From the NCBI GenBank assembly GCA_018398805.1, contig JAGFBZ010000289.1, positions 2,559,001 to 2,623,000 of the forward strand: 64,000 bases of DNA. Reading direction: 5' to 3'. How positions within the stretch are numbered: the first letter of the stretch is position 1; every line of letters starts with the position of its first letter. The notes beneath the pieces were generated by a model. The model was not told the DNA's origin, searched no databases, and saw nothing but the letters and a program-made list of their open reading frames with translations. The stretch is from Hirundichthys speculiger (lineage: Eukaryota; Chordata; Actinopteri; Beloniformes; Exocoetidae). This document shows positions 1-12,869 of this stretch, piece by piece. The translations under genes and the position numbers were made by a program.

Positions 1-690
1 TACTTTTATGTCAGATGTAACAGGGCACACACCTTCTAAAAAGGCTCAACTTCAATTTCATTAGTCAACAGAATATTTCCCCAAATTCTTGGTTTTCATC
101 AAGATGTTTTTTGGCAAAAGTGAGACGAGCCATTATGTTATTTTTGCTCAGCAGTGGTTTTGTCCTTGGATGCCATTTTTGCCTCGCCTCTTTCTGATGG
201 TTGAGTCATGAACACTGACCTTAACTGAGGCCAGTGAGGCCTGCAGGTCTTTAGATGCTGATGTGGATTCTTTTGTGACCTCTTGGATGAGTCCTTGCTG
301 TGCTCTTGGGGTAATTTTTGACAGCTGGCCACTCCTGGGAAGGTTCACCACTGTTCCATGTTTTCTCTATTTGCGAACAATGTCTCTCACTGTGGTTCGC
401 TGAAGCCCCGAAGTTTTAGATGTGGCTTTGTAACCTTTTCCGGACTGATAGATATGAATTACTTTGTTTCTCACCTGTTCTTGAATTTCTTTGGATTCTT
501 TGGATTGGATTTCTTTGGACTGTCCTGCTTTTTGGGATCTTCCGGCCTTTGTTAGACAGGTTCAATTCAAGTGATCTCTCGATTTGACAGGTCTGGCAGT
601 AATCAAGCCTAGGTGTGGCCAGTCAAATTAAGCTCAGCTTTCCAAAAAACGTGATTTATCACAATTACTTCATGATTTAAAGGAGCAGGA
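1..690 (-). mobile_element. Tc1-like transposase remnant, cut by window edge
   Basis: Reading the minus strand from about 560 down to 1 gives pieces of a Tc1/mariner transposase. A helix-turn-helix segment (around 540-370) ends in TVRDIV, then comes the LPRSG linker, the ITPRAQQGLIQEVTK stretch and VSVHDSTIRKR (352-190), and finally the first part of the DDE region near 120-60 (LTFAKKHLDE, then an ILWTDE-like block). The pieces lie in two or more frames, and a stop follows the helix-turn-helix segment, so the copy is dead. The stretch 560-690 resembles the 5' untranslated part of such elements. The 3' half lies outside the window. Recognition is from conserved motifs; the exact family was not determined. 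Confidence 0.82.
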
Positions 691-1129
691 GATTGTCAGT
701 TAAAATATACAAACTAAACTAGAAATAGCAAGAGAGTGAGAAGAAATAAGTGCAGTCATGTCACAAAAATGATGACTGTGTATTTGGCAGCTGACATATC
801 TACCCGAGTTAGCTTGCTAACTAACTTGCTTCACACTGTCCAGTCTTGTAATACCAGTTTCTGCCATGTGTGGCAGTAATGAGCAACAACAACAAGTTGC
901 ATGGTTTGTGGGCATACTCAGTACTCCCCCCAAGTTACCGTCTAAGGACAGGTGAACATGCAGTGGCGATCGACTGGTCAGATGAGCTGTGAGACCAATG
1001 GGAGGAGGGAGTGGAAGCGTGCTTTCTCATTTTTTACGTGAGGGTAGACCAACTCACTTGGCGCAGCTATACCGCCCCCATTTTATGGGAGTGTGGAGTA
1101 TGAATTAAATTTTTGGCTTCATACTGTAC

Positions 1130-1200
1130 TTCTTTAACAAGGGGGGCAAATACTTTTTCACATAGGGCCATTGACGTTTGGATAGTTTGTTTTCCCCTTA
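1130..1200 (+). mobile_element. Tc1-like element 3'-end fragment
   Basis: A run reading GGGGGCAAATACTTTTTCAC followed by a GGGCCAT block resembles the non-coding 3' end common to fish Tc1-like transposons. It is oriented opposite to the remnant at 1-690, so it is probably a separate, badly truncated copy. It ends just before the foldback element at 1210. Stretch 691-1129 between them has no coding potential that I can see. Confidence 0.4.
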
Positions 1201-1209
1201 AACTTTTAC

Positions 1210-1819
1210 TATGGAAGTATTTCTGTGCCATCTGAGTTTGAATGCAAATTTTTAAGATAGAAATTTTTCAGCATCAAAATCAGACTTTGAATTTTAAAAA
1301 ACACTAGAGGGCCGACCGGTCCGTCTTACTATCTGGGTGGGTGTCACATGACCAATGGAGCGTAACGTGATTGGCTGGACGTTGGCTGAATTGAGACAGG
1401 GATCGATTGCTTCTCCCTGGTGACCCGGATGTTGAGTCTGGTTCTTTTTACACTGAATTTTTTGTGGTTGAATTTTTTTACACTGAATTTTTTGAGGTTG
1501 AATTTTTTTACACTGATTTTTTTTTTAGAAATTGAATTTTTTTACACTGAATTTTTTTGAGATGTTGAATTTTTTTTTTACACTGAATTTTTTTGGGGTG
1601 TTGAATTTCTTTGCGTGTTGAATTTTGAAAAACTGAATATTTTAAGACACAATTTTTTTAACACTGAATTTATTTTAACAAAATAAAATTCAGAGGCAAA
1701 AAAAAATTCAGTGCTAGAAATCTGATGTTTTTTAAAATTCAAAGTCTGATTTTGATGCTGAAAAATTTCAATCTTAAAAATTCGTATTCAAACTCAGATG
1801 GCACAGAAATACTTCCATA
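1210..1819. mobile_element. Foldback-type element with 94-bp inverted arms, copy 1
   Basis: The left arm (1210-1303) and right arm (1726-1819) are inverted copies of each other over 94 bp with only a few mismatches. The element begins TATGGAAGTATTTC and ends with the reverse complement. It is flanked by a perfect 6-bp duplication, TTTTAC (1204-1209 and 1820-1825). The 420-bp centre starts with a unique stretch (about 1304-1435) and then holds degenerate tandem repeats. There is no transposase, so it is non-autonomous. Superfamilies known for 6-bp duplications in animals include Dada and IS3EU; which one applies here is inference. See the second element at 20774-22168. Confidence 0.8.
1440..1690 (+). 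repeat. AT-rich minisatellite inside foldback copy 1
   Basis: About nine imperfect units of a 25-35 bp motif built from TTGAATTTTTTTACACTGAA, differing in the length of their T runs. The units lie wholly between the inverted arms of the foldback element and run in one orientation. Confidence 0.8.
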
Positions 1820-1825
1820 TTTTAC

Positions 1826-3044
1826 CTTCATTGCATTTTATCTTTGTTTGTTTGATGACCTAAAACATTTAAGTGTGACAAACATGCAAAAAAGAAAGAA
1901 GAAGAAAGAAATACAAATTTTCACAACACTGTATATGTCGTGCAGTTTTCTTAGAAACTTGCATACAGACAAAAACAAGGTGAGAAGAGCAAGAAAAATG
2001 AAGGAGAAGACAGAAAATAAGGAACAAACCGAGATGGAGAGAGAGTGGGTGGAATACAAGGAAGAAGACAAGGTGGAGAAAGAGGGGGAGAGATTATGAT
2101 GACATGGAGGAGGAGACACAAAGTGAGGGGAAATAATTGTCTCATAAAAAAAGAAGAAACCATAAGCAGATGGGGGGGGGGTTAAAGAAGAACAGGGGTT
2201 AATGGCTTTCCTCCTGAAACTGTCTCTCCCTTCCCTCTACCCTTGACCTCCCACTCCTACTCCTTACCCAAGAGCCCCTTTGCTCAGTCTTCTACAGGGA
2301 CCTGCCCTGACAGACCAAACATAACATACTGGACCACACATGTCAAATCTGGCCTCATTACCTTTTTGAAATGGGCTCCTTCAAATTCTGATCCAAATTA
2401 ACACCCAGCAGTCTGCTCTCAGGACTCTGCGTGGGTCCTTCATGCACATTTGCTTCCTTCGCCACCAGATTCATTCCATAGTTGAAGTGAAATCGAGCTT
2501 TTCAGGAGCACAGAGACCAAAAACTTAACCAAGGGTACCAAAAATAATTAAAAATAAAAATAAATAGTTTGACCAAATTCAAAGAAAAAAAGATTTTGAA
2601 ATAGATCAAAACTAACTGGATGATTTAACAACCAAATTTAACCAAACTAATACAAAATGAAGAAAGTAAACATAGAACAATGAAAACAAAATAATTTAAA
2701 TGATAAAACTGAAGAATTAACCAAACATACACTTGTCACAAAGAGTTACAGCAGTAATCCACTGACGATTAGTCCTAGATAAGTTCTCAGAACCTATCAA
2801 TGCTATTGGTGGGCCATTTTGTTACAACCACTTTTGTTAGATTCTTTGCTTGGTTGACTTAGTTTATGCAAACCAATGATGCTAATCAATATTATTTGAC
2901 AGTCATTCTGGTCAGATGTGTCCAGACATCAAACACTCTCATTTCAAGTGTTCAACCAAAATGACATCTGAAACGAGTGCTGCCAGTGCTGAGATGAGGA
3001 CTGAGGACCCACCAGGTCACTCAGTCTGTCAGCAAATGGCCCTA
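1826..3044. other. Gene-free stretch
   Basis: No gene can be supported. It contains a purine-rich tract (about 1885-2175, mostly A and G with GAA, GGA and AGA runs) and AT-rich sequence at 2520-2720. Short open frames across the purine tract are low-complexity and are not credible proteins. Confidence 0.6.
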
Positions 3045-3106
3045 AATGTTTTGAATTTCCCCCTTGGGGCATGAATAAAGTACATTTAATCTTATCTAAT
3101 CTCCCC
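3045..3106 (+). mobile_element. LINE 3'-tail fragment
   Basis: The sequence shows a CCC...GGGG hairpin-like block followed by AATAAAGTA and a short (TCTAA)n-like tail. This is the same arrangement as the end of the Rex1-type LINE at 39000-39043. No coding part is left, so this is an extreme 5' truncation. Confidence 0.55.
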
Positions 3107-3139
3107 GAGATGTCTGGATCACAATTGACCTTTTGGTAA

Positions 3140-3317
3140 GCACCGCCCCCTTCCTAGGTACTGTTGCTAGGTTGGACAAACTTGCACCATGGCGTTGTTA
3201 TAGTATAATATTAACACTAATGATACACATCGGAAAAATAGCGAATTAACACAGTCCGTAACGCAAGAGCAGCAAGTTTGTCCGACCTAGCAACAGTAAC
3301 TAGGAAGGGGGCGGTGC
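3140..3317. mobile_element. Harbinger-type MITE (178 bp)
   Basis: About 45-bp terminal inverted repeats start GCACCGCCCCCTTCCTAG on both sides and flank a short AT-rich centre. The element is bounded by TAA on each side (3137-3139 and 3318-3320), matching the 3-bp TWA duplication of PIF/Harbinger elements. There is no coding capacity. The superfamily assignment is inferred from the duplication and overall form. Confidence 0.7.
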
Positions 3318-3333
3318 TAACCCTAACCCTAAG
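3318..3333 (+). repeat. Short telomere-like repeat
   Basis: Two and a half CCCTAA units (TAACCCTAACCCTAAG) abut the right end of the Harbinger-type MITE. The first TAA is also the target duplication. The tract is too short to imply a chromosome-fusion site. Confidence 0.6.
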
Positions 3334-6300
3334 GAGCTGCTAGCAAACATTTACAATGGGACATCTTGTTTAAAATATTGTTTCAGTGGCAACATCAGTA
3401 ATTGCCGCTGCATTTTGACAATGCGCGGTTAGCACATGCTTGGCTAAGCTTCATTGTCTGATCCTTTCAGGTAAACCTACAGCTCTGTTTAACAGCCAAT
3501 TAAATAGGAATGACAGCGCTCCAGTATGTTTTTGATCACAGCTCAGAGGCTATGCTCAGATGTAAGACAGTGTGAAGTAGCTGAAGTGGTGACAGCTAGC
3601 CATGGGCTATGCTCAGCATCAATCAAAAGACCATGCCTCCAATCATACCTACATTTGTTGCTTTATGTAAATCCACCAGCTGTGGTAAAAATAAACAAAC
3701 AAATAACAAACTGTGCTATTGTCATGGATGTGATATCTAACAGTTTTTTGTACCAGGCTGCAAATATGTTTATTTCTGCTGCAAAGTTGGGCATTTCTTA
3801 ACGGGAGTCAGTGGAGATTGACTCACTTTTGGAGCCATCCCCCAGTGGTCAGTGAAGGAACGGCATCCCTTCTTAAGGGCCGTGTATACTCTCGCGTCAA
3901 TGTGTCGTCGTCAGCTTGTCGCAGAGATGCCGCTATGCCACAACGCATAGCGACGAGGGACGATCAGTTTGAAAAAGTCCACCAATGCTGCCGTACTATT
4001 TGGGGGCTTAATTCATCATGCTTCTTAAGGGTTGTGTATACTCTCGCAGCAATGTGTCGCAGTTATCTTGTCGCCGGTATGCCGCAGTTATTTTGGATTT
4101 TTGCCCAAACGCGGTCTCCACTTCCAAGCAACAGTGTAACCTTTAGTGTTGTGTCAGTTGGGGTGTTGGTGCTCAGGATCAACATTCATTAACTTACCCA
4201 AGAACACTTCAATACAAGGTGGGGACGGGGGATAAAGCCACCATTCTGGTTGGACAATAACTTTCAGCACCACTTAGCACGGGTCACTTGTGCATGAATA
4301 ATAAAATAGAAATGCAGTTTCCATCTATTTAATATACAAATAGGTAATAATTTAGAGATCTGAGTTTCATGTAATGCTGTCAGCAGCTGCCACAACCCTC
4401 AGGCTGATTATTAGACAAGAAACAGTGGTAGGTTTTGCATGGACTGAAAGTAAGGATGATGAATATGAAACTCAACATCAATTCCAAATACTGAAGTTGT
4501 GGAACTATGAGCATTTGATCAACCCCTACTGCCATGCTACACTTTTTCTAATTCCTCTCTTGGGGAGTTGTAAATTGGCATGTCGTTATGGCTTAGGTGT
4601 AAGGAAAGAAGTTCATTTCTCTTGCTGTGGGGGTTTCACGTGTAAAAGGCTACATACTCAGGCAAGATGAGCTTTTCTTGAGCGGAGGAATGACACATTT
4701 ATTTCTGAAGCTCTGCAGACTGCCTCTTTTAAAGTTGCAGGTGTCTTATCTTCGGTTGTCAAACCAGCAGGTTGTCCCCCCCCCTCTACCCTCCCCAAAG
4801 GAACACTTTGAAGGTCTCAGCTCATTTCCTCTGACTTTATTTTCTGTAGTTAGGATGCTGCTGATTCATCCTGTTCCCCACGGAGAAAATAACTACAATA
4901 GGACTCTTGTGTTAGCAAAGCAGACACTTGTCTTAAAGAAGAGTCTTACAGTCAGGGCTTAGTTCAAGCCTTTAAAGGGGATCATTAGAAAATGCAGCAT
5001 TTGCTCCGCTAATGCAGATGAAAAATTGCATTATAAAATCAAGGACAAATGGCTTACTTTCAGCATTGTTATGTACTAAATTAAATCTTACTAATTATCT
5101 GGGACTGTGTGTTGATACAAAATGATTGAAGTGTGATCCTTGCCTCCTGCTTTTTTTTTTTTTTTTTCAATACTTTGACATTCCCAAAATCGATGCAGTG
5201 AGATATACCCCACTAACCTCTTCACCCTCTTACCTTTCCCTCACTATATCACAGGCTGTCAGTTTGGGGTGAAGAGGAAGGAGAGCAGCGAAGAACAGAA
5301 GAATGTAGATGAACTGGCAACGCAACTAACAGCACAGAGGAACAGCAGGTCCCGGACACCCCAGCCCTCTCAGCTGGCTTTGTTCCTGCATCTTCTTTGC
5401 AACAATTCAAAAGCAGCTTGCACAAATTAGACCCGTGGGGAGAGAAAGCAGACCAACGTACAGCAAACAACTGTCACTCAGATGCGTTTCTGCCGAGGAA
5501 AGAGGGGACGTTACTGCATATGCAAGGTGCTCAAACAGACGAATTGGCCACGAGGGACCAGATGCTCCTCTGGTGTGTTGCCTCTTCTTGTGAATAAATA
5601 CTCTTGGCATTGCGCTCCAGCAGAGCACCTGCATTTTCTCTCAGTTATTTTCAGGGTTAAGCTGCTCACTGTGGAGCAAAGGAAGTATTTTCAGTTATCA
5701 AATACATGCATTGCTTCAACTCCTTGCAGCCGCCTAAGGAAAGATGACACAGCTTCTGTCACCAGTTCATCCTGTGTACAGCCACACACACCCGAGAAAC
5801 AAGGGTGCAAAGTGACAAAGAAAAAGACAGAGTGAAAGACAGACCCAGAGAGAAACACCTCCCGACAACGAGAACCTTGGCAGCTTCCTAACCTTTATAG
5901 ATCGCAGCTGTTGTGTTCACAATCAAAATCTAGTTAGGAGCATCTCACATCTATGGTGGCTGGCAGGATGAGCTGGCAGGTGTCGTATGTGGAGTGACGC
6001 TCTGGCAAGCACGAGGTTGCACATGTGGAGAGGACTTGAGAAACACAACAAAGGCTTTTTCATTCTGTCACAGCCAAGGTTATGATATTCATAGCATCTA
6101 CTGAGCTCATGCATCCCAACAAGTGCAGAAAATTCTGCACCAGAGGACTGTGTCTGTGTACTTTGATATGCAGCTGTGCAGCGCAGCGATTCAGCATGTC
6201 ACTGCTTAAACTGGATTCTCCACACTTATTAGTTACACCATGTATTTTATCCAATAAAGGGAATTAAGCATATTTAATACTTGAGAGTACATGCAAAATT

Positions 6301-8910
6301 ATGTAGAGTGCTGAAAGTATGTAGATCATCAGCCTAAAAGACAAGCTCTTTAAAAAAAAAAAAAAGAAAGGGGGGGGGGGCTTTTCAGTTGACTTTTTTT
6401 TAAAATTGCAAAACCAAGTGTAAATAAAAACCACTGTACAGAGCAGATAAAACTACTAAGAGAATACATACTGAGGGCAAAAATAACACATTAGAAACAT
6501 CCGTGGTTCTCATTTAAGCAACGAAGGATTTGTTATTTTCCTCTTTGGAAGAAACTGGATTTAAAAAGATGGTGGCGACACGTTTCTTATCTTTCTTCCC
6601 TACCATTGTCAAGGATGGGGAACAGTTTGTAAAAGCAACCAATTACAGCGGCCTTTCATCCAGGAGGCAGCATCAAATGCTTGGACTGTCAGGCCTTTTG
6701 TTGTGGCTGGAGGCAGACAGGCGGCCTGGGGAGAGACTTATGCACACAGCAGCACTTTCTACTTCTCCCAATGTCCATCTTTATGTCAAAAAATATTTTC
6801 AGAGGTTTAACACTATAGAAATCAAGACCTCTGGAAGGAGAATAAAGGGAGACCACTAAATAACACACAAAGGCTCTTTTTCTGAAGCCCGATAAGAGAA
6901 GAAAATAAATCACTCTGTGCCACATTAAAAGAGTGTTTGTTGATTCAAGAGGTTGTTAAGCCAACCTGTTTGTGAGCCTGCTGTTTCACTCTGTGGCCAC
7001 CTGAGAGGCTTTCCTGCGGTGCCCTCCTCCTGGGATTGGGCAGGCATAACAGATGCAGCTTAAAGCAACGGAAAAGCCCTCAGCTCAGTCTCAAACACAC
7101 GTGGACACAATGCATGCATACACATACAGTGTGCACAGATGCAAAGACAACAAGGGTACAAACACATCCTGCCTGGGAGGGGGTATATTTAGAGTCTTGC
7201 ATAATGTGCTTTTAACACAACACAGAGTGGATGAATTTTTAATGCCTGGCCAGAGAAAGAGAGTGTGGAAGAGAAAAAAAAAATTGAATAAAGTTAAGCA
7301 TTTAATCTGTGCTGTTGCTTAGGCGTGAGACAGAAATCAGACAGCAGCCTATGAACATGAGGCACGGCCCACAGTCTGGCCACCGATGTACCAGCCATGG
7401 ATGAGTGCATCTGCAAGAGAGGGGTTGGCAAGCAGGAAAGAGCGAGTGAAGGAGCCAGCAGGAGGAATATTGGGAGATGGCATGAGGCAGAAGAGTGAGG
7501 AGAGGGGAGTTTGCATGAGTGAGTGAACAGGAATAACTATGAGCCATGTCAATTCTGTGCTGGTTATCCCACGGGAAACAGAGGAGTGCACTGTATGCTG
7601 CAGCTTCTCTGGCAAAGCCCTCGCACTCAGATGTGGATGTTTACAATGCAAAGACATGTGCAAACACGTCTAGTCCACCGTCTGGCTGTAGAGTGGGCTT
7701 CAGTCTCATTGAGTACTAGAGTGATCATTAACCCCCCCACCCCCACCCCCTTAATGTGTTCATGATGTTTTTATGGGGAAAAAAGCTGTAGAGGATGAAC
7801 AGGACACTGCATTGGACATGGATTTGAAACACCTACAGATAATAACAGAACACTTTTACAAGTTTCACACTGGGAAAATGTTTTGCATCCTCTAACCTAA
7901 ATAATTAAAATCTGATTTATTGCCTTAAGGATTTCACGGATTGTTTTTCTGTAGAAAACAATTTAGGCAGCATAAACCTAGGGTCCAACAATAAAGACCA
8001 TGACTGTGATGTTAAAAACAAAGTGATTTGTTCATGTTACTCCAGGTGGTGTGATTCTATTATTATTATTATTATTGGATTCATCTATCTTCACACACAG
8101 AGACAAAACACAGTCAGTTTGTGAAACCTTCACAAAACCTTATATATTGACTGGTCTTCTTGAACATTCCTCTCTCACTCTTTTTTATGAGAACATAATT
8201 GCAAAGATAGATGCATTTTAGGGAAAATAAATGGTCTGGAAAGTTATTTTGTGATTGGACATACATAAATCACAACATATATCATGTTAAATTATTCTAG
8301 CTTCATGTGAAAATCTATACAATGAGAAAAAAAAAAGTTAATTTCATGCCCAACAATGACTTTCATTGGCTGTGTGCGCTCTATATTTGTCATAAGACAG
8401 CGCAGGGACACCAGAGAACTGCATGTTTACACATGCACTAGAGAGCAGGGGGATTCTCTGTGTGAAATGTATTCTCACTTAAGGAAATATCCCACTGTGA
8501 AGCCTGGGTGCAGCACACAGGCGGCAGGATGTGATGCAAAAAGTGCACTGCGGGAATCAGTGTTCTGTTCACAACATCTTGAAGATCGTAGTTGAGGATC
8601 CCTGCTTATCTGTACAGATGCCTGTTTTTGTGTTGACATCTGCAGCTTCTATCGCACCTGAAATGCTGACGAATGAGAACAACATACAGGAAAACAGACA
8701 AGAGCAACTGAGATCAGGACATCCATTGCTGTGAAGTCTGTGGAGAATTGCCTGATCTATTCATACCTGGGCACTTTTGCACAGGATAGGGCCTTGATGA
8801 AATAAAATATTGATTAAAACTAAATTAAAAAAAGTATGATGCCTAAAAATGGACACAGAGGCATGACAGGGTGCAGAGGACTAGTTTTCTCTCAGAACAC
8901 TTAAACTATG
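3334..8910. other. Gene-poor stretch with minor repeats
   Basis: No exon or RNA gene is convincing. Visible items are a direct repeat of about 38 bp at 3870-3907 and 4022-4059 (both contain GTGTATACTCTCGC and AATGTGTCG), a poly-T tract (about 5151-5167), a poly-A then poly-G tract (6352-6380), a C-rich tract (7731-7750) and an ATT/TAT microsatellite (8057-8075). The several open frames of 60-120 codons lack recognisable domains. Confidence 0.55.
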
Positions 8911-8918
8911 CTTAAAGG

Positions 8919-9274
8919 CAGCCATTCCCAAACTTCAGAACACCAAGGCCCAATTTGAAATGTGAAAAATCTCTGCGGCCCACCAAAACCTTTAATCACA
9001 ACTGTGATCAACATACAAGACTAAAAGCTACATTCCAATACTAATGTAAGATGACAGTAGAATAACACTCAATTGGTTTGTTTAATTATTTCTAAATATC
9101 TTTAAATCATGTAATAAATATTTTACAGTAATTAAAAACATATTACAAAAAAATCGAAGATTTAAAACATATTTATTTATTTTTAAATAAATATTTTTAA
9201 TGACCTCTCACGGCCCACCTGCAGTACCACGACGGCCCACCAGGGGGCCGCGGCCCATACTTTGGGAATCATTG
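8919..9274. mobile_element. hAT-type non-autonomous element with perfect TSD
   Basis: The termini are CAGCCATTCCCAAA and, inverted, CAATGATTCCCAAA. Both continue into sequence rich in GGCCC and GGGCC (GGCCCACC at the right end). A perfect 8-bp duplication CTTAAAGG lies at 8911-8918 and 9275-9282, the size made by hAT transposases. The middle is AT-rich and non-coding, so this is a MITE that depends on an external transposase. Confidence 0.85.
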
Positions 9275-9282
9275 CTTAAAGG

Positions 9283-12200
9283 TTATAATAGAAGTTTTCA
9301 AAATTTTAACAAAGTAACAGTCTCTATCCACGTTTTTAAACTGAATTAAAACTGAAATGAATTAATTTGAAAATCTAAGGATGTTGTTCCAGGAAAATAT
9401 ATAAGTAAGAGTGGTGTTGGTGGTGGTGGGGGGGGTTGGTTTAAATCTCCATATATCACCATGAATGCACTGGAGTGCTGATGACGTCACACATAGCTTT
9501 GTCAGCCTGTATCATCTCAACTCAGTGTGGAGAGGCACTGGGATCTGCAACATGCCTCTGCAACCATGTTCCAAGAAACACAAAACTCTCACCATCTCCG
9601 TATCAGTGCTGCAAGCTTGTTCATTCTACTTCCCTGAGATTTCTCCCCACGATGATATAATGATGAATGGTGATAAATGGTTAAAACCTGTTCCTTCTTT
9701 CCCTCCATTTTCCTGCAGCTCTACATCCATGACCTTTCCTTTTCAACTTGTCTGCATTTGGGGTCTTATTCTTGTCATTAGCTGGTTTTTGTATAAAGAA
9801 AGACACTACTACTGCAACTCTAGCAGCACCACTTTAAAATAGTCTTACTTCTTTCTTCATCTTTGATTGATAAATAGGAAATCATCTTCCAGAGCTAAAA
9901 TAGAGCCATGAGTTCTGTGGAACTGATGCTCTGAACTTAGCGGCTGTTTAGACTTTTTGTTACCCTCCAAGTATAAATCGAAGGGACAATCTACCAATGT
10001 AGCACCCCCACTGGTGACAACAAATATAGCAAAACTAGTTCTCCCACCTGCCAGATACTCCACATGAACAATAAACAACAGCAACAACAAAGGCTGTTCC
10101 AAAGTTTTGTCTTTGCTATGAAAGCTCTGTGGTTGTATGACGATAACATTTCAATAATATCTGTGGCTGACAATAAGCTCCTTCCATGAACATGCCCGTA
10201 AGACTTTTTTCTATTTTTTTCAGTATTTAAAATTAGATCCTGCAGGGCACCAACAAATATTCTATGACTAATGTGTTTTGGAAAAGGTTTCAGCAGCTGA
10301 TGCATAATTCAACTTGAATGAATGTATATGGACAGCTTTGAAAACCACACTCACAGATTGAAAAAAAAAACAAAAACAGACATATTACGCCCCATCTAAA
10401 AAAATAATAATAATAAATCACAAACCTGTGCAACACAACTTTAAGCACAGCTTTAAAAACTCAAAGCTCCATGGTTGGAGGACATGAGCACACAACAACA
10501 TGCCAGAAAAAGAAAATTACCTCTTCAGTTTTAGGCTGCATGATTGACACACTGACTTACTGACATACAATATTTCGTATTCATGCCGAGACCAAATTAG
10601 CAACACATTAGACTGCTATTAGCTTGAAAACACAGAGCATGAAAGGAAATAAAGCATACATAAGTCCTGAAATCTCTTGGAAACACCTGCCTTTAGAACC
10701 AGCTGGCAAGCGGGCTCCTCTGGGAGCTCCATCGCCTACTGTATGACTCACTACATGGTTTTCCTCTCAGCCTAAATGCTTTCCTCACCAGAATGATACT
10801 TGAGAGAAAGCAAGATGACAGAAAACCCAAAACAAAGGCTGTTTGGCTTTTCCAAGTAGTTCCCTGAAAGCATTTCGACAGTGTGTCACTGAAACTCCTG
10901 TGATATACTGAAGCATCTACACCGGCAGTGAGCTCACATTGTTCACTGCTGATGGCAGGTGGAAATGACAGACAGCCGATCAGGAACCGGCCATCCATCT
11001 TCTCCCATGGCTTTTACTCTGAAGACGTCTGAAGGGGTACGGTACTGAAAAATGATCTGTGTGGCTGATCAGCAGATGTGAGGCTCAATGCTGTTAATCC
11101 TTCCACGATGCTCAGATCTGCCAACAAAAACACAAAAGTGACATGACAGTGAAAGATGATCAAAATGCATCAGTTGAGGGTGACAGGAATAGTGCAGGCT
11201 GCTGCCAAAAGAGTTGCTACACGCTAAGTTGCATTGACAACCCCTAAAGCGTTGTCCTCCATTTACCTCTTATTTCACTCTCGCAGTAAGGCCAAGGAAT
11301 ATCATCCATTTTCTATGCAGACTGCAACTCTGAAGCTTTAATACAGTCTTTGAACAGTTTTTTTTTCCTCCACTGGAAAATAGTGATGCTCATCTATTGA
11401 TCACCTCTTAGAACATCACAGCTCTCTTTTTGGACATAAAGTTAATTGAAGTGGTCATAAAATCTAAATGTAACATCTGCAGTTGCATTATAACTGACTC
11501 CATCACTCATGCTAAACCTTAAAAAGCCCAAGATGCTCATTTCTCTCCATGTGAAAAGACGCCACAATGGCATAAACAAAACACATAAAACCTTCATTTT
11601 TTTTTTTTGCAAAAGAAAGCATTGCTTTAAAAAAGGAAACACACACACACTTTTATGAATCATAGATTTGCTTTCCTAACTTTAAACACATATAGAAAAT
11701 AAATCAGTCTTTCCACAACAAGCACACAATTTTAGCACTTATTCTGTACTGCCAATGATAAATGCTAACAACAAAAACTATTACTGTATGTCTTTTTTTT
11801 GTTAGTTTTTTTATTTATTTTTTTTGCCTGGAGCATGCTGAAAATATTGGCACGAATACAATGGGATAATTTTTTTTTAAATTTATTTTTCAAATGACAA
11901 AAAAATTCCAGTATACAGTGCTGGCAAGGCTGTCTATTGTGTCTCTGTTGTAGCACCTTCGCAGGTGGTGTATCCAGCTCCCGCATGCCGTCGCATCAAT
12001 GGCGCCACAAGTCTCTTTCATCGCTTGAATGAGTGTTGCACAATGGTAGGGCTGATGCTCATGGACCTTCTGATGTCACATTGAAAAGAACCCATCAACA
12101 AGACTGAGGAAAGGAGAGTAAGGGGGAACAGACATAGAACTTGAAGTTGTGGATGACTGGTTAACCAATCTGGGACCAAAATATAGCTTAATGGAATCCC

Positions 12201-12860
12201 ACATTGAAGTGACATATGACATGTGACATGTGTCTCCTGGCACATTCCCTCAACCACTGGGACTGAGTATGTGATGGACGTTGTCAAGAAATCTAAGAAT
12301 GTGGTAGGGTCCAAGAGTGGCACAGTGGTGAAGGAGCCCATCCTGACTGATCGCAGCACACAAGGTGATGTTGTCATCACACTCCTGAGGAACAACTTGT
12401 CTGATGATGTTCAATCCAGCGTCTGTGCTTGGTTAGACTGAAGCCAGCTCCGTCCATTAACACGTACTCAGGCCAGACTGCAGCAACATCAAGCACCTCA
12501 CATTTCCGTTTGATCTCATTGTTTACTTGTGTTTCCACACATGCAATTAGAGTTCAGATGATTGCTGAATGAGTGTTGTGTCTGAGCGGAAATGTTTATC
12601 AATTAGCATACACACTTTCAGTTTTGAATTTAGTGCCTCATGGGGAGAGGTTTCTGTGTTTGTTCTGTGTTTGGCATTAAATGCGTTTGTGGGTGGCATT
12701 TTGTCAGAAGTGTGTGGCTGACAAGGTACATATAATTGTCACAATCTGTGAGGATATTTGGCACCTTGTGTATCAAATTTCAAGAGCTGTGTATTTTAGT
12801 GTAATCAGCGTATCATCACTGTTTACCTCCACCAGCTCATTTGCTTGATTAAAACGTTAC
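9283..12860. other. Gene-free stretch
   Basis: No supported gene. A GGT/G-rich microsatellite lies at 9411-9436, and A/T-rich runs occur around 10360-10430 and 11600-11900. The segment 12000-12450 has long open frames on both strands (12018-12395 minus, 12223-12441 plus) without a recognised domain. It could be an old unclassified transposon, but I could not find termini. Confidence 0.5.
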
Positions 12861-12869
12861 CAGACAGCA

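Noticed and set aside
1885..2099. Lysine- and glutamate-rich frame resembling a nuclear protein
   Set aside because: It arises from a purine-rich low-complexity tract and has no exon context.
3318..3333. Interstitial telomere as a chromosome-fusion relic
   Set aside because: Only about two and a half units, partly explained by the MITE target duplication.
12018..12441. Overlapping long open frames on both strands, 125 and 72 codons
   Set aside because: No recognisable domain, no neighbouring exons and no codon signature. Most likely chance or a decayed unidentified repeat.
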